A stretch of 64,000 nucleotides of DNA, taken from positions 992,001-1,056,000 of the forward strand of contig OZ023190.1 of NCBI GenBank assembly GCA_963995505.1. The letters run 5' to 3'. Position numbers and translations under genes: made by a program. Below, piece after piece: positions 10,601 to 20,999 of the stretch (positions within the stretch are counted from its first letter, which is position 1; each line of letters begins with the position of its first letter). The notes beneath the pieces were generated by a model. It searched no databases, was not told where the DNA came from, and saw only the letters and a list, made by a program, of their open reading frames with translations. Origin of the DNA: Hypericum androsaemum (taxonomy: Eukaryota; Streptophyta; Magnoliopsida; Malpighiales; Hypericaceae).

Positions 10601-13600
10601 GTTGTTGAGGGAATCAGAAATTTTGTATCTACGTGGAACCATGGGGTCGACGAACCATTTGTACGACTTGGAGAAGGAAGGGTTTCCAAAGTTGAAGGAA
10701 CTCCACGTGGCAGAATCTCATGAACTTCAACAAGTTGTTGACTGCAGAAAGTGGGGGCCAACTGTATGTTTTCCGCTCCTCGAATCACTGGAATTACGGG
10801 GATTGACATGTCAGGGTCTACCAGCACCAGAATCTTTCAGCCAAATTAAAAGACTGGAAATCTATTATTGCAACAAACTGAAAAATCTCTTCTCGCTTTC
10901 AGCGGTTCGAAGCCTTCCCCAATTGGAGGAGATAGAGGTGAGATATTGCGAAGAAATGGAAGCGTTGTTTGTTGCAGAAAGTGATTGTCGTGACATAGCA
11001 AATGAAGTTGTGGAGTTTCCACGATTACGTCGCCTCGATGTCGACGATCTGCCGCAGCTGAAATGCTTCCTCTATGCAAGGGAGAAACCAATTGGATCGG
11101 GTAGCTCGGAGACTGCAAAAGCGAAGTTAATGCCCTTTATCAATGAAAAGGTACGTTATATGGAATTCAAAAAATTACATAATATATAATTTTCTTCTTA
11201 ATTTGGTCATCATCAATTCTAACCGTGCCAATTAGCACTGTGTAGTGATGTTACATAATTCCTCATTGAAAATTGTGGATAATTCCTCGTTTTTATGTGT
11301 TCCTATGGATGTAACCAACGTAGACTCGTAAATGTAGTGAACTAATTTATGATAACTCGGGTGTGCACTAAATTATGATAACTAAAGATGTATTTCTTCA
11401 CCCAAAAAAAAAATGTATTTCAATGTACTTCTATGATTATTAAAAAAAATTCAAATTTTCTTATAATATTCAAACCAATTGTTATGATACTTGAAGGTTA
11501 TTTCAATTAGTTATATGTTTCTTTTGGGTATCACTAAAATAAAATAATACATATGTTTTTTGTATTCCTTTTTAGAGGAACTCATTTGAAAATGGTCTGG
11601 TAATAACTTTAAAATAGTCACTTTAATTAATTCGAAAATGATATGAGTAATTACTCTAACGAAGTGCCAAAAGGCATATATTCTAATGGCACAAGTGTTG
11701 ACAAGTTTAGGTAGGTCGAGGGTTCAAACTCTAGCAAATGTAAGATGGTGTAAAAATTTACCTTTAAAAAAATTACTCTAATGAAATGAAAATTATCTTT
11801 ATCCTCAAACGTCCAGGGTTTAAATAGCCAAAAGTGGATTTCATCTAATGATACAAAACGTTGATAAATGTAATCATGATGTAAATTTTACATTTAGAAA
11901 AAATTGTGATTTTTTCGATGAGCTTTTGTAATATATGAAGAACTTTTCCCATACGAACTTAATTTTTCAAATTATCTAACTATATATTAGTTTTTTTGGT
12001 GAGAAACTATATATTAGTTGGGAAACATAACAAGTGTTCATTTTGCCAGGTCGCACTCCCTAGCCTGGAGACATTGATGATCCGTTCAATTGACAATATT
12101 GAAATGATTTGGTGCAGTCAACTAGCATCATCAAGTGCACTCGAAAAATTAAATTCGTTGAAGATTTTCTCCTGCGACAAGTTACAGACAGTGTTCTCAT
12201 CTGGTTCCCTTGGAAGATTTCAGAATCTGAAATCGTTGGAAGTGCGTTTTTGTAACGTACTGGAAGAGATATATCAATTTGGAGATGGTGTTGTTGGAGT
12301 CCCCAATGGTGACCCGATGATACTTGAGTTGAATGAGTTGGAGCTATATAATTTACCAAGATTAAAGCGTATATGGAAAGAAGATACAACTGGCCGATGT
12401 TACAGTTTTCAAAATTTGGAGTCAGCAAGTATTACAGATTGTGAGAGTTTGGAAAATGTCTTCCCATATGTTGTAGCCAAGACCCTTTCCCAGCTCAAGA
12501 GTATAGAAGTAAGGGGATGTGGAAAATTGGAGGAGATTGTTGCAGAAGAAGAAGAACACTCGAACGATCGCTCATGCCCCGTATTCCCCCGACTTACATC
12601 CTTAACAATTGTGGATTGCCCGAAAGCCAACCTTTTTGGAGGTGGACAGCCTCATTTTCCAAATCATCGACCTTTCTTCTCCCTCGAAAAGGTATGGCAC
12701 TGACCAATATATATCATTAGTACCTGTTTTTTACTTTTAAATTATTTGTTTCCTTTTTTAGTTCCTCTACCTTTTGTTAATTATTAGAATTTAATTACCC
12801 TATAATACAATGTCCGATTCGTATATAATACTACTACGCATTGGTCTCACACATCTCTTATGTCCTTGCAAACTGGAAAAAATGAATTTGAACGCATTCC
12901 ATTACTTTCCTTTTTAGATCTGCATTAAAACTTTTCTAAAGTGATATAATAAGGACCGAAGAAAAATATCATTTTATAAAAATTTTCATATCTGAAAGGT
13001 TTACATTTTTTAGCTTTGAACGAATAAAATAAAGTTTTAGCCGTTAAATACATATAAACCAAAAAATTACTTAGTTTATACTTAAAATAAATTTTAGTTA
13101 TTTATTAGTCTATATTCAGATCATCAAAAAATTTGGCAATGCGTTATTTAAATGTTGCACTCAATTAATATATTTTTGACACTATAAGGTGATAATTACA
13201 ATGACAATATATGAAGAATGATGTAAATATTATCAAACAAATAAGTCTATCACAAATTATCAGCTTAAAATATTTTTCAAATTTGTAAAGTATATAATAA
13301 TATGTATTTATTTTTATGGTAAAATATATATTTACTCAAAAATATCACTTTATGCGATTTTTGGAAAAATTTATTAGTTATTACGAGGTCCCGACTTTGG
13401 AGAATGATTTTTTATTGAAAGAGGTTATCTATTTAATAGGATGTAATTTTTTATACTTTCGCTATCTATTTTTAATTTGCTATACTTCCTTCACTTTTTT
13501 GTATTTTCAATACGTTCTTTCTTACAAATAACGCGTTTTGATTTTCTTATGGTCCCTTTTTTCTAATATATAACCAAAGCAATTCAAAATGACCCAGCTA

Positions 13601-16600
13601 ATACCATTTTTTCGAATCATTGATTGGTAAATGTAATCTTTTTAAATAAATTAAATGTCTAGGCCTAACAATACAAGATCTATGATTTGACAGAGATATA
13701 GAATTCAAACTTCAACAATAAATAAAAATTTGTCAACATTTAAAATTATCATAGCTTAGAATAAAGGGCAAATTGGCCTTAGTTCCCTGTAATTTGCCTA
13801 AATTATTATTTTAGTCTCTGCTATTGTGAAATCGAAACTTCGGTCCCTGCCATCGAAATCGTGAAACTTTTCCGACAAGGAGGGACCTGAAAAGACACAA
13901 TTGCCCCCCAGTCAAAAATTATTAAAAAATGAAAAGTTTTTCCCTCCCTCCACCGGCTAATTTTGCTTGATTGCTATTGTTAGGTTGTACCCAATTTGAA
14001 AGAGATGTGTATAGATGGCAGAATTTTCAAATCCATGTCCAAGTACCTCATCGGTCTGGAATCTCTACAGCTGTCTGGCATCCAAGGACGAACATCAGTG
14101 GAAGTTTCTCAGTTGGAAAATATGCCCCTTCTGAGAAAACTCACTGTACGGGAGTCGCGTATTACAAAACTATGGGGATGCCGGACGAGTGGGTTTGATG
14201 CGGGTGAACCCTCCTCCTCCTTAAGAATCTTACAGCTTCGTGAGGTTAATCGGTTGAGGCATGTGTGGAGACCAGACTCCCAGATGGACCCTCTTCTGCC
14301 TTGTCTTGAGATCCTGAAATTGTTTTTGTGCCACGATTTGATCAGTTTGGCACCCTCACCATCTGCATCTTTCCGGAGCCTATCCACTTTGGATATAAGT
14401 TTCTGCAGTAAAGTGACGGATTTGGTAAACCCTACAACAGCCAGAACCATGGCCAGCCTCGTCACGCTGAAGATTTCGTGTTGTGGTGCCTTGAAGGAAA
14501 TAGTTGCAACCGATGATCAGACAACCCGAGAATGCATCGTTTTCAATAAATTGAAGACATTGGAACTTAGCTTTTTGGACAGTCTCGAGGGTTTCTGCAT
14601 CAGTGGTTCCTACTCCTTCAACTTCCCGTGTCTAGAAGTAGTCTCTGTGGAAGAGTGCCCCGCCATGAGAATATTCTGTAATGGAGACGTAATTACACCC
14701 AAGCTACATAATGTAGGGTCACTACGATTTTGGGGCCGTAATCTTAACACCACAATCAAACTTCACTTCGAGGTTACTCTCTCTCTCATATTTTTTTATA
14801 GGTAAACTAGATTTATAAATACATAAGCATAGAACTTAATTTATCTCTTTCTTTCTCGCCACCTTGGTGTAAGCGAATGATTTTTTTTTTCCTTTAGCAG
14901 GATGAGCTACAACACATTGGCAATCTAAAACTCTCTGGATTCCCAGAATTGGTAGAAAGATGGAGTAGACAACTGCCATTCAAGCGCTTCAGCCGTATAT
15001 ATAAGTTGGTGTTGGACCAGCTTGCACTTTTTCCAGTCGCTGTACCATTGAATGTGCTGCCCGCTCTAAGTGGATTAATAATACTAGTTGTAGAGAAGTG
15101 TGACTCTGTAGAGGAAATATTTGACCCTGATGGAATGGACCAACAAAATGAAGACCACATTAGCTTCATGTCAAAGTTACATATATTGGAGCTCATTGAA
15201 TTACCAAAGCTAAGGCACGTCTGGAACGAGGATCTCTTGGGAACATTAGGCCTTAATAACCTCTCGGTGCTCAAGGTTCATAATTGCGGCAACTTGACGC
15301 ACATTTTCACTTTGCCTGTGGCTCTGGGGCTTGTTCATCTTCAGGAATTGTACGTTACAGAGTGTCCTCTTGTGGAAGTGATCATCAAGCATCAAAGCAA
15401 TGAGCAACCACCTGCAGATTGGGATCCCTGCACTGTCTTCCCGGTTTTAAAGCGGCTGCAACTAAATAATCTGCCCAGCTTGATGGAATTTTTTTCAGTC
15501 GACGTTGTTTTGAGATGCCCAAACTTGAAGAAAGTTTGGGTAGAGGGCTGCGTGAGAATGTGTCTATTGGGGTCCGCTGGTTCGCCGACAAAACAAGATG
15601 AGGATATCATCGTACAGAGACGTGAAGATAGACCATGTGATGGAGATGTTCAGGAGCCAATTTTGCGGATTCTCAATAAGCAGGTTAGATTAAGCTCATT
15701 GCAACTACTTTGCAAGAGTTTGTTTCATTTAAATTAAGCTATCAAAAGAGGGATAATTTTTGTTAAAATTTCTGTCCTATCTAAAACCAAATTAATGGAT
15801 AGATGTAGTCTGATTCTCTTCTTTAGATGTGGTCTGTTGACATAATCGGCTAAATCCATATTAGAATCTCCATCTATAATCCAAAATCTTGAGCTTATAG
15901 GTAGATAGAGTCTAGTCCATTACAATTTGAAAGGAGCTATAATGGTGTACATATTTCATCATAGCTTCTGGAGTGTATTGGGTTCCAAGCTGTATCAGGT
16001 GCTCGGTGCATGTACTTAAACCAAGAATTTCATACTTTCCTTTTCTTTTCAGGTCGAAATCTCAATGCTAAAAAAACTAAAAGTGGAATGGAATAGTAGC
16101 ATGGACAATGCTTGGCATGAAATTGTTCCGCAATCCTTCCTCCATAGTCTTAAAGTTGTTAAACTGACGGGCTTTCCTGCTCACCATGAACTCTTGCCCT
16201 CGGATTTTGTACAAGGCATGCCAAATCTACTGAAGTTTACTGTTGTTGATTCTTTCTGCAAGCAAGTACTTCCACGGAGTCCAAGATCTTTCTCGGAAAT
16301 GCAACATCTCAAGATATTGAAAGTATCGAAATGCAAAAGACTCACAACGCTTGTAACTTCCAACACAGCCAAGGGTCTAGTGAATCTTGAGGAACTGGCC
16401 GTGGAGGAATGCGAAAGAATGATGGAAGTAGTGTCAAGCAACGGAGATGAAGTAGGAGTTGAAATAGTCTTCGAGAAACTGAAGTCCTTAGAACTTCATG
16501 GTTTACCCTGCCTTGCAAGCTTCTCATCAGGAAATTGTGCATTCAGTTTCCCTCGCTTGGATGAAGTTGTTGTCAGAGAATGTCCAAATATGAAGACTTT

Positions 16601-17103
16601 TGCTCAAAATGCTCAGAGTACTCCAAGGTTAAATTATGTTCAAATAGCAGGAGATGATTATGATGATAATTCATGGCGGTTGGTCGAGGATGGGCTTAAT
16701 GGCACCATAGAAAAGTTGTTCGCTGAAACGGTATGCTCTTGCTCATCTCTAGCCAAGCAAAATATTCTCGTCATTTTTATTTGTGGCATGTTTGGTTGGA
16801 GTAAAAATTCATTTATTCTGTAGAATTTAGGGTATATGAAACTTTGCGCAGATGTAACTGACAAAGACTAGCCAGATATAATGCATTGCTAGGCTAAAAT
16901 ATGACCGAGTTGACTTTTGTAGATGCCAAAAGAGGAGAATTAATATATGCCTATGGTGAAGCCTCCCTTGCTCTCGTGTGATTAGACGAAAGCGAGTTTC
17001 TTCTCATGGCATCTTATATTTTTTACACTAATTGATATTGTCATATCCACAGGGCACAGAATCCAGGTTCAATCTGTTAGCTGAAGATGGAATAAAACCG
17101 TAG
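7678..17103 (+). CDS. CC-NBS-LRR disease resistance protein (RPS2/At4g27190-like), 7 exons, 1896 aa
   Basis: The exons are 7678-8029, 8755-11150, 12050-12691, 13984-14772, 14901-15683, 16053-16730 and 17053-17103, all with GT..AG borders. The joined CDS is 5691 nt with no internal stop. Residues 1-150 are helical coiled-coil type. The NB-ARC domain has a P-loop GMGGIGKTT (about 179-187), kinase-2 LIILDDLW (about 254-261), RNBS-B GSKTLLTSR, a GLPL-equivalent AGFPLL (about 336-341), and MHD (about 457-459). LRRs fill the remainder from about residue 500. Exons 3-6 each add a block of 210-265 residues of PNL..L.V..C..L-type repeats. The family are intracellular receptors that sense pathogen effectors and trigger immunity. 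The ATG is the first in a typical MEIFTAVLPM start. The P-loop, kinase-2 and MHD motifs are intact, so the protein is probably functional. All introns after the first are phase 0. The short last exon (16 codons, ends KP) is supported by the phase match and acceptor, but is the least certain part. Confidence 0.9.
8030..8754 (+). other. NLR intron 1
   Basis: Bounded by GT at 8030 and TCAG ending at 8754. AT-rich, with no transposon recognised. Its last 100 bases were copied into the remnant at 4545-4670. Confidence 0.75.
11151..12049 (+). other. NLR intron 2
   Basis: 899 bp of AT-rich DNA between GT at 11151 and CCAG ending at 12049. Nothing else is recognised in it. Confidence 0.75.
12692..13983 (+). 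other. NLR intron 3, largest intron, with a transposon fragment at its 3' end
   Basis: 1292 bp, mostly AT-rich, from GT at 12692 to TAG ending at 13983. Its last 220 bases include one end of a GGGCAAATT-type MULE-MITE. The branch-point and pyrimidine-tract region therefore lies in or beside transposon-derived DNA. Confidence 0.7.
13765..13960. mobile_element. One-ended fragment of the GGGTAAATT-type MULE-MITE inside NLR intron 3
   Basis: It starts GGGCAAATTGGCCTTAGTTC and runs through the TAGTCTC..CGGTCCCTGCCA style text seen in the complete elements of this window (3927-4402, 20700-20990). The opposite inverted end is missing. It stops some 20 bases before the splice acceptor of exon 4. Confidence 0.55.
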
Positions 17104-17479
17104 GTCTCGATATTCCCATTTTTGGTGCAATATTGATGCGAGAGGCCGGGGGGTCTGTTTAAAGATCAGATGCTTAGATGAATCCTGGTTGGGACGTTTT
17201 ACTCCCTAATGATATCGATGATTCACTCGAGTTACTCCACTTCTGTGTTACTGTGTAGCTTTTTAGCCAAATGGCTTTTAAGGACTCACATACTCTATGA
17301 GCTGAAAAGAGAACCTTCACCTTCAATTCTAAGCTACTTGACAATACGCCTCGCACAGTCCCAATGAAGGAAGTTATCTCCCATTGTTATTTCAATTGCT
17401 GGTTAAAAGTAGTATTATTTGTTCCAATTAAAAACACTTCATAAAATTATTGGGGACAATTGTATATTTTGATATAAGA
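17104..17479. other. 3' flank of the NLR gene
   Basis: Contains the presumed 3' untranslated region. The first 140 bases match the right part of the deleted remnant (5300-5435), including GATGCGAGAGGC and TTCACTCGAGTTACTC. No further gene is seen before the ARPC3 fragment. Confidence 0.6.
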
Positions 17480-18206
17480 CTGCTTCAGATAGTCTTTGAA
17501 GAGCTCTGCAATGGAGACGAGAATGAATATAAGACTGGAATCCGCAATGATGAAAAGATTTCGTTTGGTGAAGATGGTTTTGCCTAATAGAAGATTGAAA
17601 TCAGAAACCAAAACCAGATTACTGCAAGGAATTGCTACGGGCGTCGTTTGCAAATAGCACAAGAATAACCATCCGAATAACGTTTATGTACCGCACTCAA
17701 GCAAACTTAACGAAAATAGTTTTGACTTTTGAGCAGTAACTAGACCTGCTTTTTTCTTAGATTGCGGTTAATCAAAAAGCCCCGGGAAAGGGAATCCGGG
17801 CTCTCCAGGCACAGTAACATCCTCAAGACCCAAGTTAATGATTGCCTTAGTCCCTTCGGCCAAGGCCCTGCACCCTTCAAGCCTCTTCAGAGCTACATTG
17901 ATATAAAACGTCAAGTAGATAAGCAGCTTATCCGCGGAGCTCCTTATATCAAAGTTCCTGAAGAAGACATTGGCACGGAAGAAGGTGATCGCCTCATCAA
18001 CTATATCGGTCCTATCTGTGAAAGATCACACCTCAGCATAACATGACAGAAATCTGGAACAAGAAACGAAAGCAACGGAATGCAATGCACACAGTCCATG
18101 AACCTTGGTCGGAAGCCGGGGCGGGGCCCTTGATGTGGCTCTTCAAAGGGAAGCAGCCACATGATTTGGCAATCCCTTGCTCATCTACAAAGCTAGAGTG
18201 ATGCAC
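17480..18206 (-). pseudogene. ARPC3: ARPC3 (Arp2/3 complex subunit 3) gene fragment with introns
   Basis: The minus strand carries one exon at 18206-18104 (HHSSFVDEQGIAKSCGC.. ending ..GPAPASDQ) with a GT donor. A short intron ends in CACAG, followed by an exon from 18015 to about 17774 (DIVDEAITFFRANVFF.. to ..VPGEPGFPFPGLF). This runs directly into a stop codon at 17770-17768 with no donor site. A scrap of the following exon (AELFKDYLKQ) lies at about 17509-17480 after a TTGCAG acceptor. The C-terminal exon is not found nearby. ARPC3 is a small conserved subunit of the actin-nucleating Arp2/3 complex. Because introns remain, this is a DNA-level copy and not a retrocopy. The start codon (usually just before VYHSSF) is not visible. 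It is most likely a truncated pseudogene. Confidence 0.8.
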
Positions 18207-18944
18207 CTGCCACTACATACCAATACTCCAATTACTCATTAAAACTGAATTTAAACTAAACAACTAAATAATTTCTTGTTTTCTACATTTTCCGCCATAT
18301 CCAACCTCGGAACCCAACTCACCCAGAACACGGTCGGGCCTTGATGCATTCTTTTGAGCCTCTTATCTAATACTCCAATTACCCTTCACTTTTCATTCAA
18401 ATTGAGCTTAAAATTAATGACCATCACTTTTTTACTTTTTCTCTATATCCGCTGCCATATCGATCCATGTAAGCCAACTCTCCAACTAGAGTCGGACACT
18501 GTCCGACCAAATTCATTAATCCAAAAGAGACTTGACCTGAACTCTCGACCTTGTTTGAGAAATCCGAGTTCCTTGCTACTCCAATCCACACCCATATTCG
18601 TATAAAAATATAACAAATTGTCGTGGACAACGAATCAATCCCCGGGGAGAAAGAGAGAGAGAGATTGCAGGGTATTCCAATAGGAGGGGCGGTGATGCGG
18701 CTATTTGTATTTCCTTTTTCGGAGAATTGCTATTTGTATTTCCTAATAAGTAAGTTTTATGACCGCGTCAATTTTCTTAAATTTTACTCAAATTTTCCTA
18801 TTCTGGAGTTGCTCCAACGGAGATTATAATTTAACGCACCCAGCTAATCTAAAGCTGGACTTGGTATCAATCAATCAATCAATGACCCAAATGTTAATAC
18901 TAAGAAAAAAACTATGAGAAGGTTATTGTCTATTGAGACTACAA
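18207..18944. other. No gene seen; weak internal duplication
   Basis: Contains two loosely similar blocks (about 18215-18330 and 18365-18490). They share TACTCCAATTAC and a CCGCCATATC/CTGCCATATC segment followed by ACCCAACTC/AGCCAACTC. No coding signal is supported. Confidence 0.4.
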
Positions 18945-19086
18945 ATGATCAATTATCTTCCACATCTCAATTTATAATTTAATTTTTATTGACATTGTGA
19001 GTTTAGTGATTTCTTGACATGATCAATTATCTTCCACGTCTCAATTTTTTATTGACCTTGTGAGTTCCGTGATTTCTTTCTTGACC
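18945..19086. repeat. Tandem duplication of about 73 bp
   Basis: Two consecutive copies of a unit starting ATGATCAATTATCTTCCAC and ending GTGATTTCTTGAC, with several substitutions and one small gap between them. Confidence 0.85.
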
Positions 19087-19138
19087 TTCAGATGTTTGAA
19101 AAGTAGTGTAAGTTTATTGATAAACATGTGAAGGTCAA

Positions 19139-19147
<9 letters not shown>

Positions 19148-19187
<40 letters not shown>
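19148..19187. repeat. (TA)20 microsatellite
   Basis: Forty bases of uninterrupted alternating TA. Confidence 0.95.
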
Positions 19188-19190
<3 letters not shown>

Positions 19191-19453
19191 GATTGTCTAA
19201 CTTAGTCTACCAAATCCACCCAAGAATCTTTGATTAGGAAAATACAAAAATAATGTGAAAGTAAACAACAAATATTTGAGTGTCCGAATATTAGAAGATT
19301 ATCAACCAAAAAAGCAAACTTTGCATACAACGTTTTCTGTCTGTGAAAGCTTGTCCTAAGAAAGCACGCAAAACACTTCATACAAATCAATATTCACAAA
19401 CAACAAACCAAGGAAAGTGTCCAAGAAACCTGAACCTTGCAGAAATAGAAAAC

Positions 19454-19867
19454 CTACAACATCAGCAACTTAAATGACGAAGTCAACACATAGGGAATGC
19501 TGGCAAGAGGACCGCGTTCTTGTGATAGCTTGTCCATGTCCCTGACGATGTCGAACACGGCCTCCGGTTGGGCTAACTTAAGTGCATTCTCTGACATTGT
19601 CTTGAACTCGTCCGTCTTTGTGGTGAACCATTCCGTTACAATTCTAGCCGCTTCCTTGGGACTTCTTGTGACCACCCACCGACAATTTGGAAGATTAGGA
19701 TATGGTGAGCCCTGCTCATCCATCTTGGGCCTAAATCGTTGGCATGATGTTCCTTTGCCAGGCTGCTTGACGACACACCCACCAACACTGAAGCTAAATT
19801 TGGTCGACTCCAGAGCTACTACTCTTCCATGTACCAATGAAAAAGATGTGCAACGATACACAAACAA
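19454..19867 (-). pseudogene. MGDG synthase 1-like C-terminal fragment fused to unknown sequence
   Basis: An open frame of 137 codons on the minus strand. From about residue 66 (19672 downward) it reads TRSPKEAARIVTEWF, then MSENALKLAQPEAVFDIV, and ends RGPLASIPYVLTSSF. As I recall it, this resembles the C-terminus of chloroplast monogalactosyldiacylglycerol synthase type A (MGD1), a galactolipid-making GT28 glycosyltransferase. The catalytic domain is absent and the first 65 residues do not resemble the enzyme, so this is a fragment or chimera. It lies on the same strand as the ARPC3 fragment 1.2 kb away. A real small gene cannot be excluded but seems unlikely. Confidence 0.55.
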
Positions 19868-20699
19868 GGTAACATCAAAATGAAAATGGGTCGAATATGA
19901 ATCAGCTGAATCAATTTTCTACCCAACAATGGTCGTACTCCCGAACATTAATCGAACAGCGTTCGTGTCATTAAGCTATGGTCCAAAAACTTGGCCACAC
20001 TTGTCCCATCATGTAGAATCTTTGCCTAAGACCTATAATTTGTAATCCATCGCTGGGACAATTAAGAACCAAAGAAGTCGGTGACCTATAATTCGATGTA
20101 CCCATAGTTGGATATATCAATGGAGAGTTAGACTCTCTCGATGTACTCGTAGGGTTAGTGATATAGATAGTCCGGGGTCAAATTCAATGACAGTAACGTC
20201 AATGCGGGTTTCTATCTTACCGATGTATTTTTTTTCTCCTGCGAATTTTTCTCACTAGGTTTTATCGTGAGAGAGTTTTGCTAAGGCCGGCGACTCCAAT
20301 CTTGAAAGAGAGAATCATATGCCAAGTAGTAGCAATCACAATAATGAAATAGATAGATCATTAATAGATAGACCATTAATTAGGCAGCTCGATTAAGAAT
20401 ATGATATTGTTTAGGTTGTATGTTTATTTTTGTAATTATACATAGGGACTTGTTGCTCCATTTCAAAAAAAATCGCTGACTACCCATTAGCCAAGAATGT
20501 GCCAATTTAATGGACATTTGAATCAGCGGTACACTTGGAGGAAGTAGTTTATCTTTTTCCTTTTTTTAGCCTTTAGACACCTTATACGTAGAAATTCTAT
20601 TTTCTTAAATAAATTGATGAAAATTTGTTCCAGTTTAGCAATAATTTTACAATCTCATTCGTCTTAAAATTGTACTTCATATCCTCTTAAATTTAAATT
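19868..20699. other. No gene seen
   Basis: Ordinary AT-leaning intergenic DNA with no coding frame, transposon end or clear repeat that I can recognise. Confidence 0.5.
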
Positions 20700-20990
20700 G
20701 GGTAAATTACCCTCAAGTCCTTGATTTATAGTTTTATTACTCGCAGGTCTTTGGCATTCGAAAATAGTATATGAGGTCCCTGCTTTTTAAGAAAATATTG
20801 GTCTGAGGTCCCTAGTCACAGGATCGATCTTCTAAAAAATCTCTGGAGAAAATCTCAGATCCGGTGGCTGGGGACCTCAGACCAATATTTTCTTAAAAAG
20901 TAGGGATCTCAGATCCGGTGGCAGGGATCCAAAAGCCAGGGATCTACTAGTAATAAAACTATAAACTAGGAACCTGAGAATAATTTGCCC
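20700..20990. mobile_element. MULE-MITE, 291 bp
   Basis: Begins GGGTAAATTACCCTCAAGTC and ends in an inverted counterpart (..AATAATTTGCCC). It is flanked by an exact 9-bp target duplication, ATTTAAATT, at 20691-20699 and 20991-20999. Internal inverted segments such as GGTCTGAGGTCCC and its complement make it a nearly complete foldback. Same terminal family as 3927-4402. Confidence 0.9.
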
Positions 20991-20999
20991 ATTTAAATT

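Noticed and set aside
17762..18046. Plus-strand 94-codon frame (MRLIKKPRERES..)
   Set aside because: Antisense to the clearly recognisable ARPC3 exons on the minus strand.
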